NCBI GenBank assembly: GCA_963754305.1
Contig: CAVWFR010000014.1
Span: 1 to 64,000, forward strand
Direction: 5' to 3'
Length of the DNA: 64,000 nucleotides
Source of the DNA: DATEDA01 sp963754305
Lineage (GTDB): Bacteria; Pseudomonadota; Gammaproteobacteria; Burkholderiales; SG8-39
The translations under genes and the position numbers were made by a program. Numbering within the stretch: the stretch's first letter is position 1; each line of letters starts with the position of its first letter. The notes beneath the pieces were generated by a model that was not told where the DNA came from, ran no database searches, and worked only from the letters and a program-made list of their open reading frames with translations. Of the stretch, positions 16,082 to 24,506 are shown piece by piece.

Positions 16082-17275
16082 TCAGTCGCTCGCGGTCGGC
16101 CGCTTGCGCTCATCCCGCGCGACCGCTACGCCGCAAACCAGGGTGAGCGCCGCGGCGGCGACCATCACGTACACCGCATCGCCCCAGCGGCCGCTTGCGG
16201 ACACCACCGCGGCGATTGCAGGTGGGCCGACGAACTGGCCGAGGTTCGAGCCTTGCATCATCAGTCCCTGCAGGCTCGCTACCTGCGACTGCGAGCGGGC
16301 GTAGCTCTGCGAGGCGGCGAACGATACTGCCGGGATCACGCCGCTGAAGTACGAGAAGGCGAGGCACGCACCGAACCGCAGCCAGTCGGGCGCGCCCTCC
16401 GCGAAGATGCCGGCCGCGAACGCGCCCATCGCCACCGCGGCGGCGCAGACGACGAGTCCGCGTGGTGCCTGGCGCTGCATGAGCCACGCGCCGGTGAGGT
16501 TGCCGGGCACGTTGATCGCGACCACGGCGGCGGCGATCAGCGACGCGGCGGTGAGCGACGCGCCCCGTGTCTGCACCAGGAACGTCGGCAGCCACACCAT
16601 CACGCCGCTCCACTGCGCGGTGTAGAAGGTCATCACGAGCGAGTTCCACCAGGCCCCGCGCTGGCGCAACGCCGCGGCGATCGCGGAGAAGGTCCGGCCG
16701 GAGGGCGGCGCGGGCGGATAGCGCCGGCGCTGGCTCGCGAGCGCGGCGGCGCAGACGAGCGTCGCCGCGGCGACCGCCAGCCATAGGCCGCGCCACCCGG
16801 CGGCGTCGATGACGAGCGGCGCGGCCGCCATCGTCACGGCCATGCCGAACGGCATGTACGTGCTCCAGATGCCGAGCGTGAGCTTGCGATCGCCGGGCAC
16901 CGTCGCGGCGAAGACGAGCGCCGCGCCGGAAACCGTCACCGCGAGCAGCCCCGCGCCTTCGACGACGCGCGAGACGACGAGCCAGGCACCCGACGGCGCT
17001 AGCGCGCCGCTCAAGCCCCCCGCCACGAGGAGCGCGAGTCCGGCGAGCGCGAACCGGAACGCTCCGATCCGGTCCGCCATCACCCCGAAACCGACCGCGG
17101 CCGTAAGCGCGACCGTGTTGAATGTCGACACGACCCAACCTGCCTCGACGAGCGAAAGCCCGAACTCGGTCTTGAGCGCGGGGAGTGCCGGCGGAAGCTT
17201 GCCGACGTAGCCGGCGGCGACGACGCCGGCGAAGAGCGCGGCGGAGACCGCCGGCCAGCTGGTGCGGAGCTGCAT
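16082..17275 (-). CDS. MFS transporter, CynX/NimT-like
   Basis: This 397-residue protein has 12 predicted helices. It opens with GYVGKLPPALPALKTEFGLSLVEAGWVVSTFNTVA, a pattern typical of CynX/NimT and related MFS carriers, followed by FGVMADRIGAFRF as the helix 2-3 loop. The central loop between helices 6 and 7 carries RRRYPPAPPSGRTF. The gene ends close to the Ser-Asp-stop at 16082. It is 135 bases downstream of the hydroxyacid dehydrogenase operon on the same strand and might serve that pathway, but this is inference. Confidence 0.82.
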   Translation of the reverse strand: MQLRTSWPAVSAALFAGVVAAGYVGKLPPALPALKTEFGLSLVEAGWVVSTFNTVALTAAVGFGVMADRIGAFRFALAGLALLVAGGLSGALAPSGAWLVVSRVVEGAGLLAVTVSGAALVFAATVPGDRKLTLGIWSTYMPFGMAVTMAAAPLVIDAAGWRGLWLAVAAATLVCAAALASQRRRYPPAPPSGRTFSAIAAALRQRGAWWNSLVMTFYTAQWSGVMVWLPTFLVQTRGASLTAASLIAAAVVAINVPGNLTGAWLMQRQAPRGLVVCAAAVAMGAFAAGIFAEGAPDWLRFGACLAFSYFSGVIPAVSFAASQSYARSQSQVASLQGLMMQGSNLGQFVGPPAIAAVVSASGRWGDAVYVMVAAAALTLVCGVAVARDERKRPTASD

Positions 17276-17410
17276 CGCCGGCCGCGGCGGCGTCAGCGGC
17301 GCGCGCGGCCCTGCCCGGGGACGGTCAGGCCGCGCACCGGACGATCCAGCGGCGCGCGAGCCGCTGCTGCCCGGACACCGGGGGCGTAGGAGGGGTGCGC
17401 AGGAAGTCGG

Positions 17411-18352
17411 TCAGGGCACCGCCGTCAGCACCGGCCGCCCGGCGAAATGCTCGACGAGGTTGTCGATGCAGAGCTTGCCCATCGCGGTGCGCGTCTCGTT
17501 CGTCCCGCTGGCGATGTGCGGGGTGAGAAACACGTTGTCCAGCTTCCACAGCGCTTCGGGCGTCTTCGGCTCGGCATCGAACACGTCCAGGCCCGCGCCG
17601 CCGAGCGAGCCGTCCTGCAGGCATCTCACCAGCGCCTGCTCGTCGACCACCGAGCCGCGCGCGACGTTGATCAGGAACCCCTTCGGCCCCAGCGCGCGCA
17701 GCACCTGCTCGTTCACCATGTGCTGGGTCTCTTTGCCGCCGGGGACGATCAGCACCAGGAAGTCCGAATTCTGCGCGAGATCGATCAGGCTCTCGTAGTG
17801 CGCGAACGGCAGGTCGGGAAGCTTCCGGCGGGTGTGATACGCGACCTGCATGTCGAAGCCGGAGGCGCGCTTCGCGATCGTGCGACCGATGCGTCCCATG
17901 CCGACGATGCCGAGGCGCTTGCCGCTCACCCTGGTCTGCAGCGGCAGGTTGCCGGCGGGCCACTTGCCCGCGCGCACCAGGCGGTCGCCGGTCCCCATGC
18001 CGCGGCTCGCCGCGATCAGGAGCCCCATCGCGAGGTCGGCGACGCAGTCGTTCAGGACATCCGGCGTATTGGTGACGACGATGTTGCGCTTGCGCGCCGC
18101 CGCGACGTCGACACCGTCGTAGCCGACGCCGAAGCAGGAGATGATCTCGAGCTTCGGCAGGGCGTCGATGAGCTTCGCCTCGACCGCGGCGCTGCCGCTC
18201 CCCTGGATGCCGCGAATGCGCGGGCCCACCTCGGCGAGGAGCTTCGCCTTGTCGGGCGCGTTCGACAGCTTGTGGACGGTGAACTCGCGCTCGAGGCGCT
18301 CCATCGACGGGCCGTGCATGCCCGCGACCGAGAGGATGTCGACCGATTTCAT
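17411..18352 (-). CDS. D-2-hydroxyacid dehydrogenase (glyoxylate/hydroxypyruvate reductase-like)
   Basis: The 313-residue protein has the Rossmann motif GIVGMGRIGRTIA near residue 147. The catalytic triad is Arg in NVARGSVVDE, Glu in FDAEPKTPEALW and His in LTPHIASGTNE. The substrate loop near residue 75 (FGVGYDGVD) is also conserved. It should reduce a 2-ketoacid such as glyoxylate or hydroxypyruvate with NAD(P)H. It starts with an ATG overlapping the stop of the HpaI aldolase by four bases, so the products are coupled. An aldolase releasing pyruvate or a 2-ketoacid next to a ketoacid reductase is a coherent pair. Confidence 0.88.
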   Translation of the reverse strand: MKSVDILSVAGMHGPSMERLEREFTVHKLSNAPDKAKLLAEVGPRIRGIQGSGSAAVEAKLIDALPKLEIISCFGVGYDGVDVAAARKRNIVVTNTPDVLNDCVADLAMGLLIAASRGMGTGDRLVRAGKWPAGNLPLQTRVSGKRLGIVGMGRIGRTIAKRASGFDMQVAYHTRRKLPDLPFAHYESLIDLAQNSDFLVLIVPGGKETQHMVNEQVLRALGPKGFLINVARGSVVDEQALVRCLQDGSLGGAGLDVFDAEPKTPEALWKLDNVFLTPHIASGTNETRTAMGKLCIDNLVEHFAGRPVLTAVP

Positions 18353-19116
18353 GTCTGCTTGAACTTCGCCGCCAGCTGCTCGGTGCCGCGCGCGAGGAGA
18401 CCGACGTCGGCACCCACCGCGCAGAAGAGGGTCCCCAGCTCGAGATAATGGCGCGCGAGCTTCTCGTCGCCCGTCAGGATGCCGGGCGCCTTGCCGCAGG
18501 CGCGGATGCGCTTGAGCGCGTCGTCGATCTTCGGCAGGATCGCCGGATTCGCGGTTTCGCCCGTGTAGCCGAACGAGGCGTGCAGGTCGGCCGGGCCGAT
18601 GAACACGCCGTCGACCCCGTCCACGTTCGCGATCGCTTCCAGGCTGTCGAGCCCGGCTTGGTTTTCAACCTGGACGAGCACGCAGAGCTCCTCGTGGGCG
18701 CGCTTTCCGTAGTCTTTGACCCGGCCGAACCGCGTCGCCCGCGTCGTGCCGGCGACGCCGCGCACGCCCGCCGGCGGGTAGCGCGTCGCGGCCACCGCCG
18801 CGCGCGCCTCCTCGACGCTGCTCACGTACGGGATCAGCAGGGTCTGTGCGCCGATGTCGAGCACGCGTTTGATGGTCACGGTGTCGTTCCAGGGGATCCG
18901 GACCACCGGGTGCGACGGGTAGGGCGCGATCGCCTGCAGCTGACAGAGCACCATGTCGAGCTCGTTCGGCGAATGCTCGCTGTCGAGCAGCAGCCAGTCG
19001 AAGCCCGAACCGGCGCACACCTCCGCGCTGTAGTGGCTCGAGAGCGAAAGCCAGAGCCCGATCTGCGGCTTGCCGGCCTTCAATGCGCGTTTGAAGGGGT
19101 TGGGTAGCAGGTCCAT
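18349..19116 (-). CDS. HpcH/HpaI-type class II aldolase
   Basis: The 255-residue TIM-barrel protein carries the family signatures: IGLWLSLSSHYSAEVCAGSGFDWLLLDSEHSPNE, VRIPWNDTVTIKRVLDIGAQTLLIPYV, and VQVENQAGLDSLEAIANVDGVDGVFIGPADL. Glu151 and Asp177 are the expected divalent-metal ligands, and the Arg in VRIPW binds the pyruvate. Relatives cleave 4-hydroxy-2-oxoacids into pyruvate and an aldehyde. The ATG at 19116 follows a GGAGGTG ribosome binding site that sits in a hairpin. It is the first gene of the operon with the hydroxyacid dehydrogenase. Confidence 0.9.
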   Translation of the reverse strand: MDLLPNPFKRALKAGKPQIGLWLSLSSHYSAEVCAGSGFDWLLLDSEHSPNELDMVLCQLQAIAPYPSHPVVRIPWNDTVTIKRVLDIGAQTLLIPYVSSVEEARAAVAATRYPPAGVRGVAGTTRATRFGRVKDYGKRAHEELCVLVQVENQAGLDSLEAIANVDGVDGVFIGPADLHASFGYTGETANPAILPKIDDALKRIRACGKAPGILTGDEKLARHYLELGTLFCAVGADVGLLARGTEQLAAKFKQT

Positions 19117-19118
19117 TG

Positions 19119-19137
19119 CACCTCCTCGAGGGAGGTG
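19119..19137 (-). promoter_or_regulatory. Hairpin that would hide the aldolase ribosome binding site
   Basis: On the minus strand, CACCTCC and GGAGGTG form a perfect 7-bp stem around a 5-base loop. The downstream arm is the Shine-Dalgarno sequence of the aldolase start at 19116. Folding would block translation, so this is a candidate translational control element. It could also be coincidental self-complementarity. Confidence 0.45.
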
Positions 19138-19192
19138 CGATTGTATCCGCCTTCTTTCCCCACCCCGCCTGCAGGTGCGGGCCCGTGGCGGG

Positions 19193-19942
19193 CTACTGGC
19201 GCTCGAGTGCGCCGAGGCGCTCCCGCGCGAGCTTCCCCCAGCGGACCTCCGATTCGATCGAAGGCCCGTTCCGCTTCGCCTGCACGAGCGCCTCTTCCAG
19301 CACCGCCCGTCCTTCCTCGCGCCGCCCGAGCCGTTCCAACAGCATTCCGTAGCGGCAGCGCGCCTCCAGTCCCACGAACACCGGCACCAGCTCGCGGTAT
19401 TCGTCCGCGGCCGCCTGGGTCTCGCCGCGCCCCTCGAGCACGCGGGCGTGGAGGAGCCGGGTGTCGTTCGCCTTGTGGCACGGGTGGTCGCGGCGCAGGC
19501 GCTCGACGGCATCGGCCGCGTCGTCCCAGCCGCCGTGCTCTACGAGCGCGCGGGCAAGCCCGAGGCGCAGGTGCGGGTCGCTCTCGTACGCGCCCTCGAG
19601 GGTGCTGCGGTAGAGCCTGATCGCTTCCTCGGGAATGCCGGCCGCGAGGCATTGCTCGGCGAGCGCGAGGCGGTTGTCGATGCTGCCGCAGAGCGCGAGC
19701 TGTTCGGCTTTCGCGCGCAGGTCTTGGTGCGGGTCGAGCGCGCGGGCGAGGCTGCGCGCGGCGCGCCGGGCCGACAGCGTCTCGCGCGAGCGCGGGAACA
19801 CTTCCAGGAAGTAGTAGGCGAGGCAGCCCGCGACCGGGAACGCGAGGATCACGAACACCCAGTACCGGGGCGCCCCCGAGCGATACGCGTGGACCACGAA
19901 ACACAGCTGGATGAATACGTTGAGCGCGAATACGAGCGGCAT
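19193..19942 (-). CDS. Membrane-anchored tetratricopeptide-repeat protein
   Basis: The 249-residue protein begins with two hydrophobic helices (residues 3-20 and 27-47, the second being WVFVILAFPVAGCLAYYFLEVF). The rest is helical, Ala/Leu/Arg-rich sequence with TPR-type spacing (for example LALAEQCLAAGIPEEAIRLY and LRLGLARALVEHGGWDDAADAV). The first part resembles a phospholipase-D N-terminal-type membrane hairpin. It is probably a scaffold at the inner membrane facing the cytoplasm. It lies alone downstream of the RraA/DGQHR pair on the same strand, with a 211-base gap. Confidence 0.75.
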   Translation of the reverse strand: MPLVFALNVFIQLCFVVHAYRSGAPRYWVFVILAFPVAGCLAYYFLEVFPRSRETLSARRAARSLARALDPHQDLRAKAEQLALCGSIDNRLALAEQCLAAGIPEEAIRLYRSTLEGAYESDPHLRLGLARALVEHGGWDDAADAVERLRRDHPCHKANDTRLLHARVLEGRGETQAAADEYRELVPVFVGLEARCRYGMLLERLGRREEGRAVLEEALVQAKRNGPSIESEVRWGKLARERLGALERQ

Positions 19943-20153
19943 GCCGCACTCCTTCCGGCGGGCGCGATCCGCCGATCATGGAAGGGTGGGGGGGAGGCGG
20001 CGAGGAACAACGGCACGCGGCTTCTGGCCGAGCCGAGCGGATGCCAACGATTTCCTTGCGGATAGCCGGCGTGGGGAGCTTTCGTCACGCCGCCGAACGC
20101 CGGCAGGGGCACAGCCGCACCGGGCCCCGGCTTTTCGCCGGAGCGACGAAGCA
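19943..20153. repeat. Gap with REP-like palindrome
   Basis: No gene is seen. Near 20125-20145 the pattern CCCCGGCTTTTCGCCGGAGCGACG matches the CCGGC..GCCGG..TGACG palindromes found at 24484 and 28608. It lies after the RraA gene on the minus strand. Confidence 0.5.
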
Positions 20154-20828
20154 CTAAACCTTCAGCCCGCGCGCCTTGAGCGCTTCGTCGACCCAGGCGC
20201 GGTCGAACGTGCCGGCCGCGATGGCGGCAAGCGAGGCGTCTTCTTTCCGCTTCTGCGCGCGGGCGCCTGCGAGCACGCTTTCCGCATCGGCTTGCGGGAT
20301 CGCGACGAGGCCGTCGGCGTCGCCGATCACGATGTCGCCCGGGTGCACCACCATCCCCGCGATCGAGACGGGGACGTTGATCTCGCCCGGACCGTTCTTG
20401 TACGGGCCGCGGTGCGACGCGCCCCGCGCGTAGACGGGGAAGCTCCCCTCGGCGAGCGCCCCCGCATCGCGGACCGCGCCGTCGATGACGAAGCCGGCCA
20501 CGCCGCGCTTCGCGGCCCACGACGACATGATCTCGCCGATGATCGCCTGCTCGAGGTGACCGCCCGCGTCGACCACGATCACGTCGCCGGGCGCGGCGGT
20601 GTCGATCGCCTTGTGCACGAGGAGGTTATCCCCCGGCGCCACTTTGACGGTGAACGCTGGCCCGGCAAGCTTGCCCCCGCAATGCATCGGCCGGAGCGTC
20701 GAGCTGCCGGCGCCCTGGAGACGGTTCATGTTGTCCGAGAGAAGCGACGCCTGCAGCTCGGCCAGCGCGGCGACGAGTGCGCGCGACGGCCGGTCGGGCA
20801 TCGGCAGGATGCGAAACCCGGGAGTCAT
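20154..20828 (-). CDS. RraA-family aldolase (4-hydroxy-4-methyl-2-oxoglutarate aldolase type)
   Basis: The 224-residue protein has the RraA fold signatures LSDNMNRLQGAGSSTLRPM, DNLLVHKAIDTAAPGDVIVVDAGG, GEIMSSWAAKRGVAGFVIDGAVRDAG, and PGDIVIGDADGLVAIP. The Arg-Asp pair in GAVRDAG and the GDADG metal site are those of the HMG/CHA aldolases that cleave C-C bonds of 4-carboxy-4-hydroxy-2-oxoadipate-type compounds. It is more likely an aldolase than an RNase E regulator, because a catabolic context surrounds it. It begins one base after the DGQHR gene ends, so the pair looks like an operon. Confidence 0.85.
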   Translation of the reverse strand: MTPGFRILPMPDRPSRALVAALAELQASLLSDNMNRLQGAGSSTLRPMHCGGKLAGPAFTVKVAPGDNLLVHKAIDTAAPGDVIVVDAGGHLEQAIIGEIMSSWAAKRGVAGFVIDGAVRDAGALAEGSFPVYARGASHRGPYKNGPGEINVPVSIAGMVVHPGDIVIGDADGLVAIPQADAESVLAGARAQKRKEDASLAAIAAGTFDRAWVDEALKARGLKV

Positions 20829-20829
20829 G

Positions 20830-21948
20830 TCAGGCCTTTCCCTTCACCTCGATCTCGGCCGCCTTGGCCAATTCGCGGTGGATGCGCGCCACGCGCTCGA
20901 CCTCGCCCTTGGCGGGGAAGCGCTCGTAAAAGCCCTCGGAGCGGAAGTTGCGCACCATCTCGGTCCAGGGCGAGAGTCGATCCTCCCAACGCGACACGCG
21001 CCCGGCCTCGGGCTCGGCGTCCACGTGCGCGAGATCGCCGCACACTCGCACCAGCGCCTTGATCGTCACCGGCTTGGTGACCATATAGTTCTCCTTGCCC
21101 CAGTAGGCGTCGGTGAACGCCACCCGCGCGGCCTTGAGGAAGTCCCGGATGATGGCGTAGTAGCGGTCGGCCTCGCGCGCCCCGCCGCCCGCGGCCTGGA
21201 TCTTCCGCCAGTTGCTGCGCACCCAGCGGTAGATCTCGTTGAAGAGCTCGGCCTGCAGCACCCACTTGTCGCGCGCGCTGCGCCCGCCGAGCCGGTTGAT
21301 GCGGTAGCGCAGGGGGCTGTCGGCCTCGCTGTAGAGCTTCTCGACGATGCGCGCCGCGAACTTGCGGTCGGGCGCGGCCCACGACACGCGCTCGTACAGG
21401 TCGACGAGATGGCTCTTGTTGATGCGCGTGGGCGTGGAGTTGATGATCACGAACATCTCGGTGGCGAAATCCTCGCTGCGCCCGTCGAAGATCGTGCACG
21501 GCACGCTGATCGTCGCCGCCTCGTCGGGATGGCTCCTCAAGTAGAACTGCAGCGCCGCGAGGCGGTGCTGGCCGTCGATGATGAAGAACTTCGACGACGG
21601 TTCCTGGAGATTGCCGATGTCGTCGTTCGACGAGCGGAAGTTGAGCCGCTCCGGGGTGAAAAGGAGCACTGCGCCCGGGATCGGCGGCTGGGTCACGGCC
21701 GTCTCGTAGAAGTTGCGGAGTTGCTTCACCTTGGTGTGGGAGAGTGCCCGCTGGAACGCTTTGTCGGTGCGCTCGATCCGCGCGATGAACTGGCCTACAT
21801 CGTCGTCCTGGGCGACGCGCGACGGCGTGATCTCTTCGCCCTCGCCGTAGAAGCGGCTGATGAACCGGACCTTCTGCAGCAGGTCCTGCGCACGGTAGCT
21901 GGCGAAGTAGAAGACCCCGTCTTTTTGGCGTATGCGGGTGGCATGCAC
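20830..21948 (-). CDS. DGQHR-domain protein (DndB-like)
   Basis: The 372-residue protein carries the diagnostic FFIIDGQHRLAALQFYL motif near residue 114, followed by FVIINSTPTRINKSHLVDLYER. Both belong to the DGQHR/DndB-like family, which is distantly related to ParB-type nucleases. DndB regulates the DNA phosphorothioation operon in dnd systems. No dndCDE, dndFGH or dpd genes are nearby, so this is an orphan member. GTG 21948 is chosen because GAGGGAG precedes it; the frame stays open to 22041. The downstream neighbour is an RraA aldolase, an odd partner, so the functional link is unclear. Confidence 0.8.
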   Translation of the reverse strand: MHATRIRQKDGVFYFASYRAQDLLQKVRFISRFYGEGEEITPSRVAQDDDVGQFIARIERTDKAFQRALSHTKVKQLRNFYETAVTQPPIPGAVLLFTPERLNFRSSNDDIGNLQEPSSKFFIIDGQHRLAALQFYLRSHPDEAATISVPCTIFDGRSEDFATEMFVIINSTPTRINKSHLVDLYERVSWAAPDRKFAARIVEKLYSEADSPLRYRINRLGGRSARDKWVLQAELFNEIYRWVRSNWRKIQAAGGGAREADRYYAIIRDFLKAARVAFTDAYWGKENYMVTKPVTIKALVRVCGDLAHVDAEPEAGRVSRWEDRLSPWTEMVRNFRSEGFYERFPAKGEVERVARIHRELAKAAEIEVKGKA

Positions 21949-22252
21949 GTCCGTTTCTCCCTCGAAACCCCGCGCTTGGGGCGGGCTAAGGCGACTATAA
22001 CCTCCCCGGGCGGGAGGCCGAAAGGCCTTCCTGAGGCGCACCGCGGACGTTGCTGGACGAGGCGTCGGCGCACGCGTCCGGAGGCTTCCCAGCTCGCCAG
22101 AGCGCCCTCGTGGACGCTTCGCCGACGGTTAGTGTCCCCGGGCGGGACTGCGGAACGCTCCTCGCGCGCGGTTCTATCGACCCGGAAGCCGCTGGCCCGG
22201 AATGCCGGCCGGAGGGAATGACCCCGCGCGCCCGGCCTCGCCCCCGGCCGGC
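21949..22252. other. Intergenic stretch, no gene seen
   Basis: These 304 bases separate the start of the DGQHR gene from the end of the SMP-30 gene, both on the minus strand. The bases just upstream of the DGQHR start (GCGACTATAACCTCC on the plus strand) include an AT-rich patch that may hold its promoter. No other element was recognised. Confidence 0.35.
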
Positions 22253-23269
22253 TCAGCCGCCGGCCGCGCCCTGGGTGTTCACGTATAGCGAGTACATCCC
22301 GGTGCTGCCGCACATGAAGAGTCGGTTGCGATACGTGCCGCCGAAGCAAAGGTTGGCGCAGCGGGCGGGCAGAGCGATGCGGCCGATCTGCTTCCCGTCG
22401 GGGTTGAAGATCGCGACGCCGTCGAGGTTCTCCTGGCCCATGCCCCAGCCGACCCAGAGATTCCCGTCCACGTCGCACTTCATCCCGTCCGGCGTTCCCG
22501 GGCCGGCGTCGATCAGCCGGCGCTTGTTCGTGAGCTCCGTGCCCGCGCCGGTGACGTCGTAGGCGAGGATGTTCCGCGGCGTCGTCCCGGCCTCGATGAC
22601 GTAGAGCTTCGACTCGTCGGGGGAGAACGCGAGCCCGTTCGGACGGTTGACGTCGCCCGCGACCACGGTGAGCTGGCCGCTGCGCGGGTCCACGCGGTAC
22701 ACGTTCGTGGGCAGCTCGGGCTTCGCGACGTATCCTTCATAAAAGCCGAGAACGCCGAACGGCGGGTCGGTGAACCAGATCGAGCCGTCCGATTTGCACA
22801 CGACGTCGTTCGGCGAATTGAGCGGCTTGCCGTCGAATTTGTCGGCCACCGCCGTGATCGTGCCGTCGTACTCGGTGCGCGAGACGCGTCGCTTACCATG
22901 CTCGCACGTGAGCAGCCTACCCTGCCGGTCGCGGGTGTTGCCGTTCGCGAAATCGGCCGGCTTGCGGAAGATGGTCACCGTGCCGGTCTCCTCGTCCCAC
23001 CGGACGATGCGGTTGTTCGGAATGTCGCTCCAGAGCAGGTAGCGCCCGTCGCCGAACCAGATCGGTCCCTCGCACCAGCGCATGCCGGTAGCGATCTGCT
23101 CGACCCGGGCAAGCCCAAGGCGGTAGCGCCCGAAGCTCTGGTCGATGATCTGGACCGCCGGGTCCGGGTAGCGCGGACTCGGCTGCCATTGCGCGAGCGC
23201 GCGCGGTGCGACCGCGGTCGCGGCGACGGCGGCGCCCGCCGCCAGGAACTCCCTGCGGCTCATTTCCAT
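22253..23269 (-). CDS. SMP-30/gluconolactonase-family protein with Tat signal
   Basis: The protein starts with a twin-arginine signal (SRREFLAAGAAVAATAVAPRALA) and continues as a six-bladed propeller. Landmarks include WCEGPIWFGDGRYLLWSDIPNNRIVRW, NGNTRDRQGRLLTCEHG, SPNDVVCKSDGSIWFTDPPFG, RPNGLAFSPDESKLYV and GTPDGMKCDVDGNLWVGWG. The Glu, two Asn and Asp positions of the divalent-metal site are all in these blocks. It probably hydrolyses a sugar-acid or other lactone in the periplasm. ATG 23269 follows GGGAGGAGAC; an ATG two codons on (23263) is also possible. It diverges from a Bug protein that may bind its product. Confidence 0.87.
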   Translation of the reverse strand: MEMSRREFLAAGAAVAATAVAPRALAQWQPSPRYPDPAVQIIDQSFGRYRLGLARVEQIATGMRWCEGPIWFGDGRYLLWSDIPNNRIVRWDEETGTVTIFRKPADFANGNTRDRQGRLLTCEHGKRRVSRTEYDGTITAVADKFDGKPLNSPNDVVCKSDGSIWFTDPPFGVLGFYEGYVAKPELPTNVYRVDPRSGQLTVVAGDVNRPNGLAFSPDESKLYVIEAGTTPRNILAYDVTGAGTELTNKRRLIDAGPGTPDGMKCDVDGNLWVGWGMGQENLDGVAIFNPDGKQIGRIALPARCANLCFGGTYRNRLFMCGSTGMYSLYVNTQGAAGG

Positions 23270-23421
23270 GTCTCCTCCCGTTGTTCCGACCTTATGGGGC
23301 GCTGAGCGTACGGCTCGGCCCAACCGGGCGTCAAGTCGCGCGGCGCAACCGTGCTGCCGAAATGTGGCGCACCGGCCGGCGAAACAATTAAACTCCGGCC
23401 CGCAAGCAAAAGGAGGAGTCA

Positions 23422-24390
23422 ATGAACCGGCTGGTTAATTTTGTCGTCCTGATTGCGGCGGCGCTCGCCGGCGGCGCGGCGCACGCTCAGGCCTATCCCA
23501 CGAAGCCGATCAAGATCATCATCCCGTTCGTGCCCGGCGGGCCGTCGGACACCGTCGGCCGCGCGATCGGTTCGAAGTTCCAGGAGTACCTCGGCCAGCC
23601 GGCAGTGGTGGAGAACAAGCCGGGGGCGAACGGCGCAATCGCGGCCGAGTTCGTAGCGAAATCCGATCCCGACGGTTATACCATTCTCGTCGGCTCGATC
23701 GGCGTGTTCTCGATCAACGCGGCGCTCTACAAGGACCTCCGCTACAACCCGGTGCGCGACTTTGCGCCGATCACGCTGGCGGTGACGACGCCGAACGTGC
23801 TCGTCACCAAGCTCGACTTTCCCGCGAAGACCGTCAAGGAGCTGCTCGACTACATGCGCAAGAACCCGGGCAAGACCTCGTTCGGCGCGAGCGGCGTCGG
23901 GTCCTCCGACCACCTGACCTTCGAGCTCTTCAGCCAGATGACCAACACCACCGGCATCAACGTTCCGTTCAAGGGCGGGGCGGCGGTGGTGGCGGATCTG
24001 CTGGGTGGCCAGGTCGACGCCTCGTTCCAGAATCTCGGCACCGTCGCGACGCAGATCAAGGCGGGCAAGCTGCGGCCGCTCGCCGTCACCGCGAAAGCGC
24101 GTGTGCCGACGATTCCCGACGTGCCGACGATGGCCGAGGCCGGCTTTCCCGACCTGGTGGTGACTTCGTGGCAAGCGGCGGGGGCGCCGGCCAAGACCCC
24201 GCGCGACATCGTCCTGAAGCTGAACGACGCGGCGGTGAAGGCGCTGCGGTCGCCGGAGATCCGCGAGCGCCTGAGCGGGATCGGCTTCGACGTCGTCGCG
24301 AGCACGCCCGAGGAGTTCGGACAGTTCATGCAGGCGGAGGTCGAGCGCTGGACCGCGGTCGTGCAGCGCGGGAACATCCAGCCGAATTGA
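23422..24390 (+). CDS. Bug/TctC periplasmic binding protein 1
   Basis: The 322-residue protein has a signal peptide ending AHA and the TctC-family core: YPTKPIKIIIPFVPGGPSDTVGRAIG at the mature N-terminus, VVENKPGANGAIAAEFVAKSDPDGYTI, and a second-domain DVPTMAEAGFPD motif. Family members bind carboxylates such as citrate, nicotinate or aromatic acids. A ribosome binding site (AAAAGGAGGAG) precedes the ATG. It diverges from the SMP-30 lactonase and shares no operon with TctA or TctB. Confidence 0.93.
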   Translation: MNRLVNFVVLIAAALAGGAAHAQAYPTKPIKIIIPFVPGGPSDTVGRAIGSKFQEYLGQPAVVENKPGANGAIAAEFVAKSDPDGYTILVGSIGVFSINAALYKDLRYNPVRDFAPITLAVTTPNVLVTKLDFPAKTVKELLDYMRKNPGKTSFGASGVGSSDHLTFELFSQMTNTTGINVPFKGGAAVVADLLGGQVDASFQNLGTVATQIKAGKLRPLAVTAKARVPTIPDVPTMAEAGFPDLVVTSWQAAGAPAKTPRDIVLKLNDAAVKALRSPEIRERLSGIGFDVVASTPEEFGQFMQAEVERWTAVVQRGNIQPN

Positions 24391-24402
24391 CGACCCGCCG
24401 CC

Positions 24403-24501
24403 ATGCCGGCGCAAGCCGGCATCCAGGCGTCTCGTGATGTGGCACTCGGCCCCGGCTTTCGCCGGCGTGACGCCGGACCTGGACCCCGGCCTTCGCCGGG
24501 G
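24403..24501 (+). repeat. REP-like palindrome cluster
   Basis: Two perfect hairpins flank a third imperfect one. ATGCCGGC/GCCGGCAT with loop GCAA lies at 24403-24422. CCCCGGC/GCCGGGG with loop CTTC lies at 24484-24501, followed by TGACG. The arrangement between convergent genes (Bug 1 and the hydrolase) fits REP/BIME-type elements and may also serve bidirectional termination. Confidence 0.7.
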
Positions 24502-24506
24502 TGACG

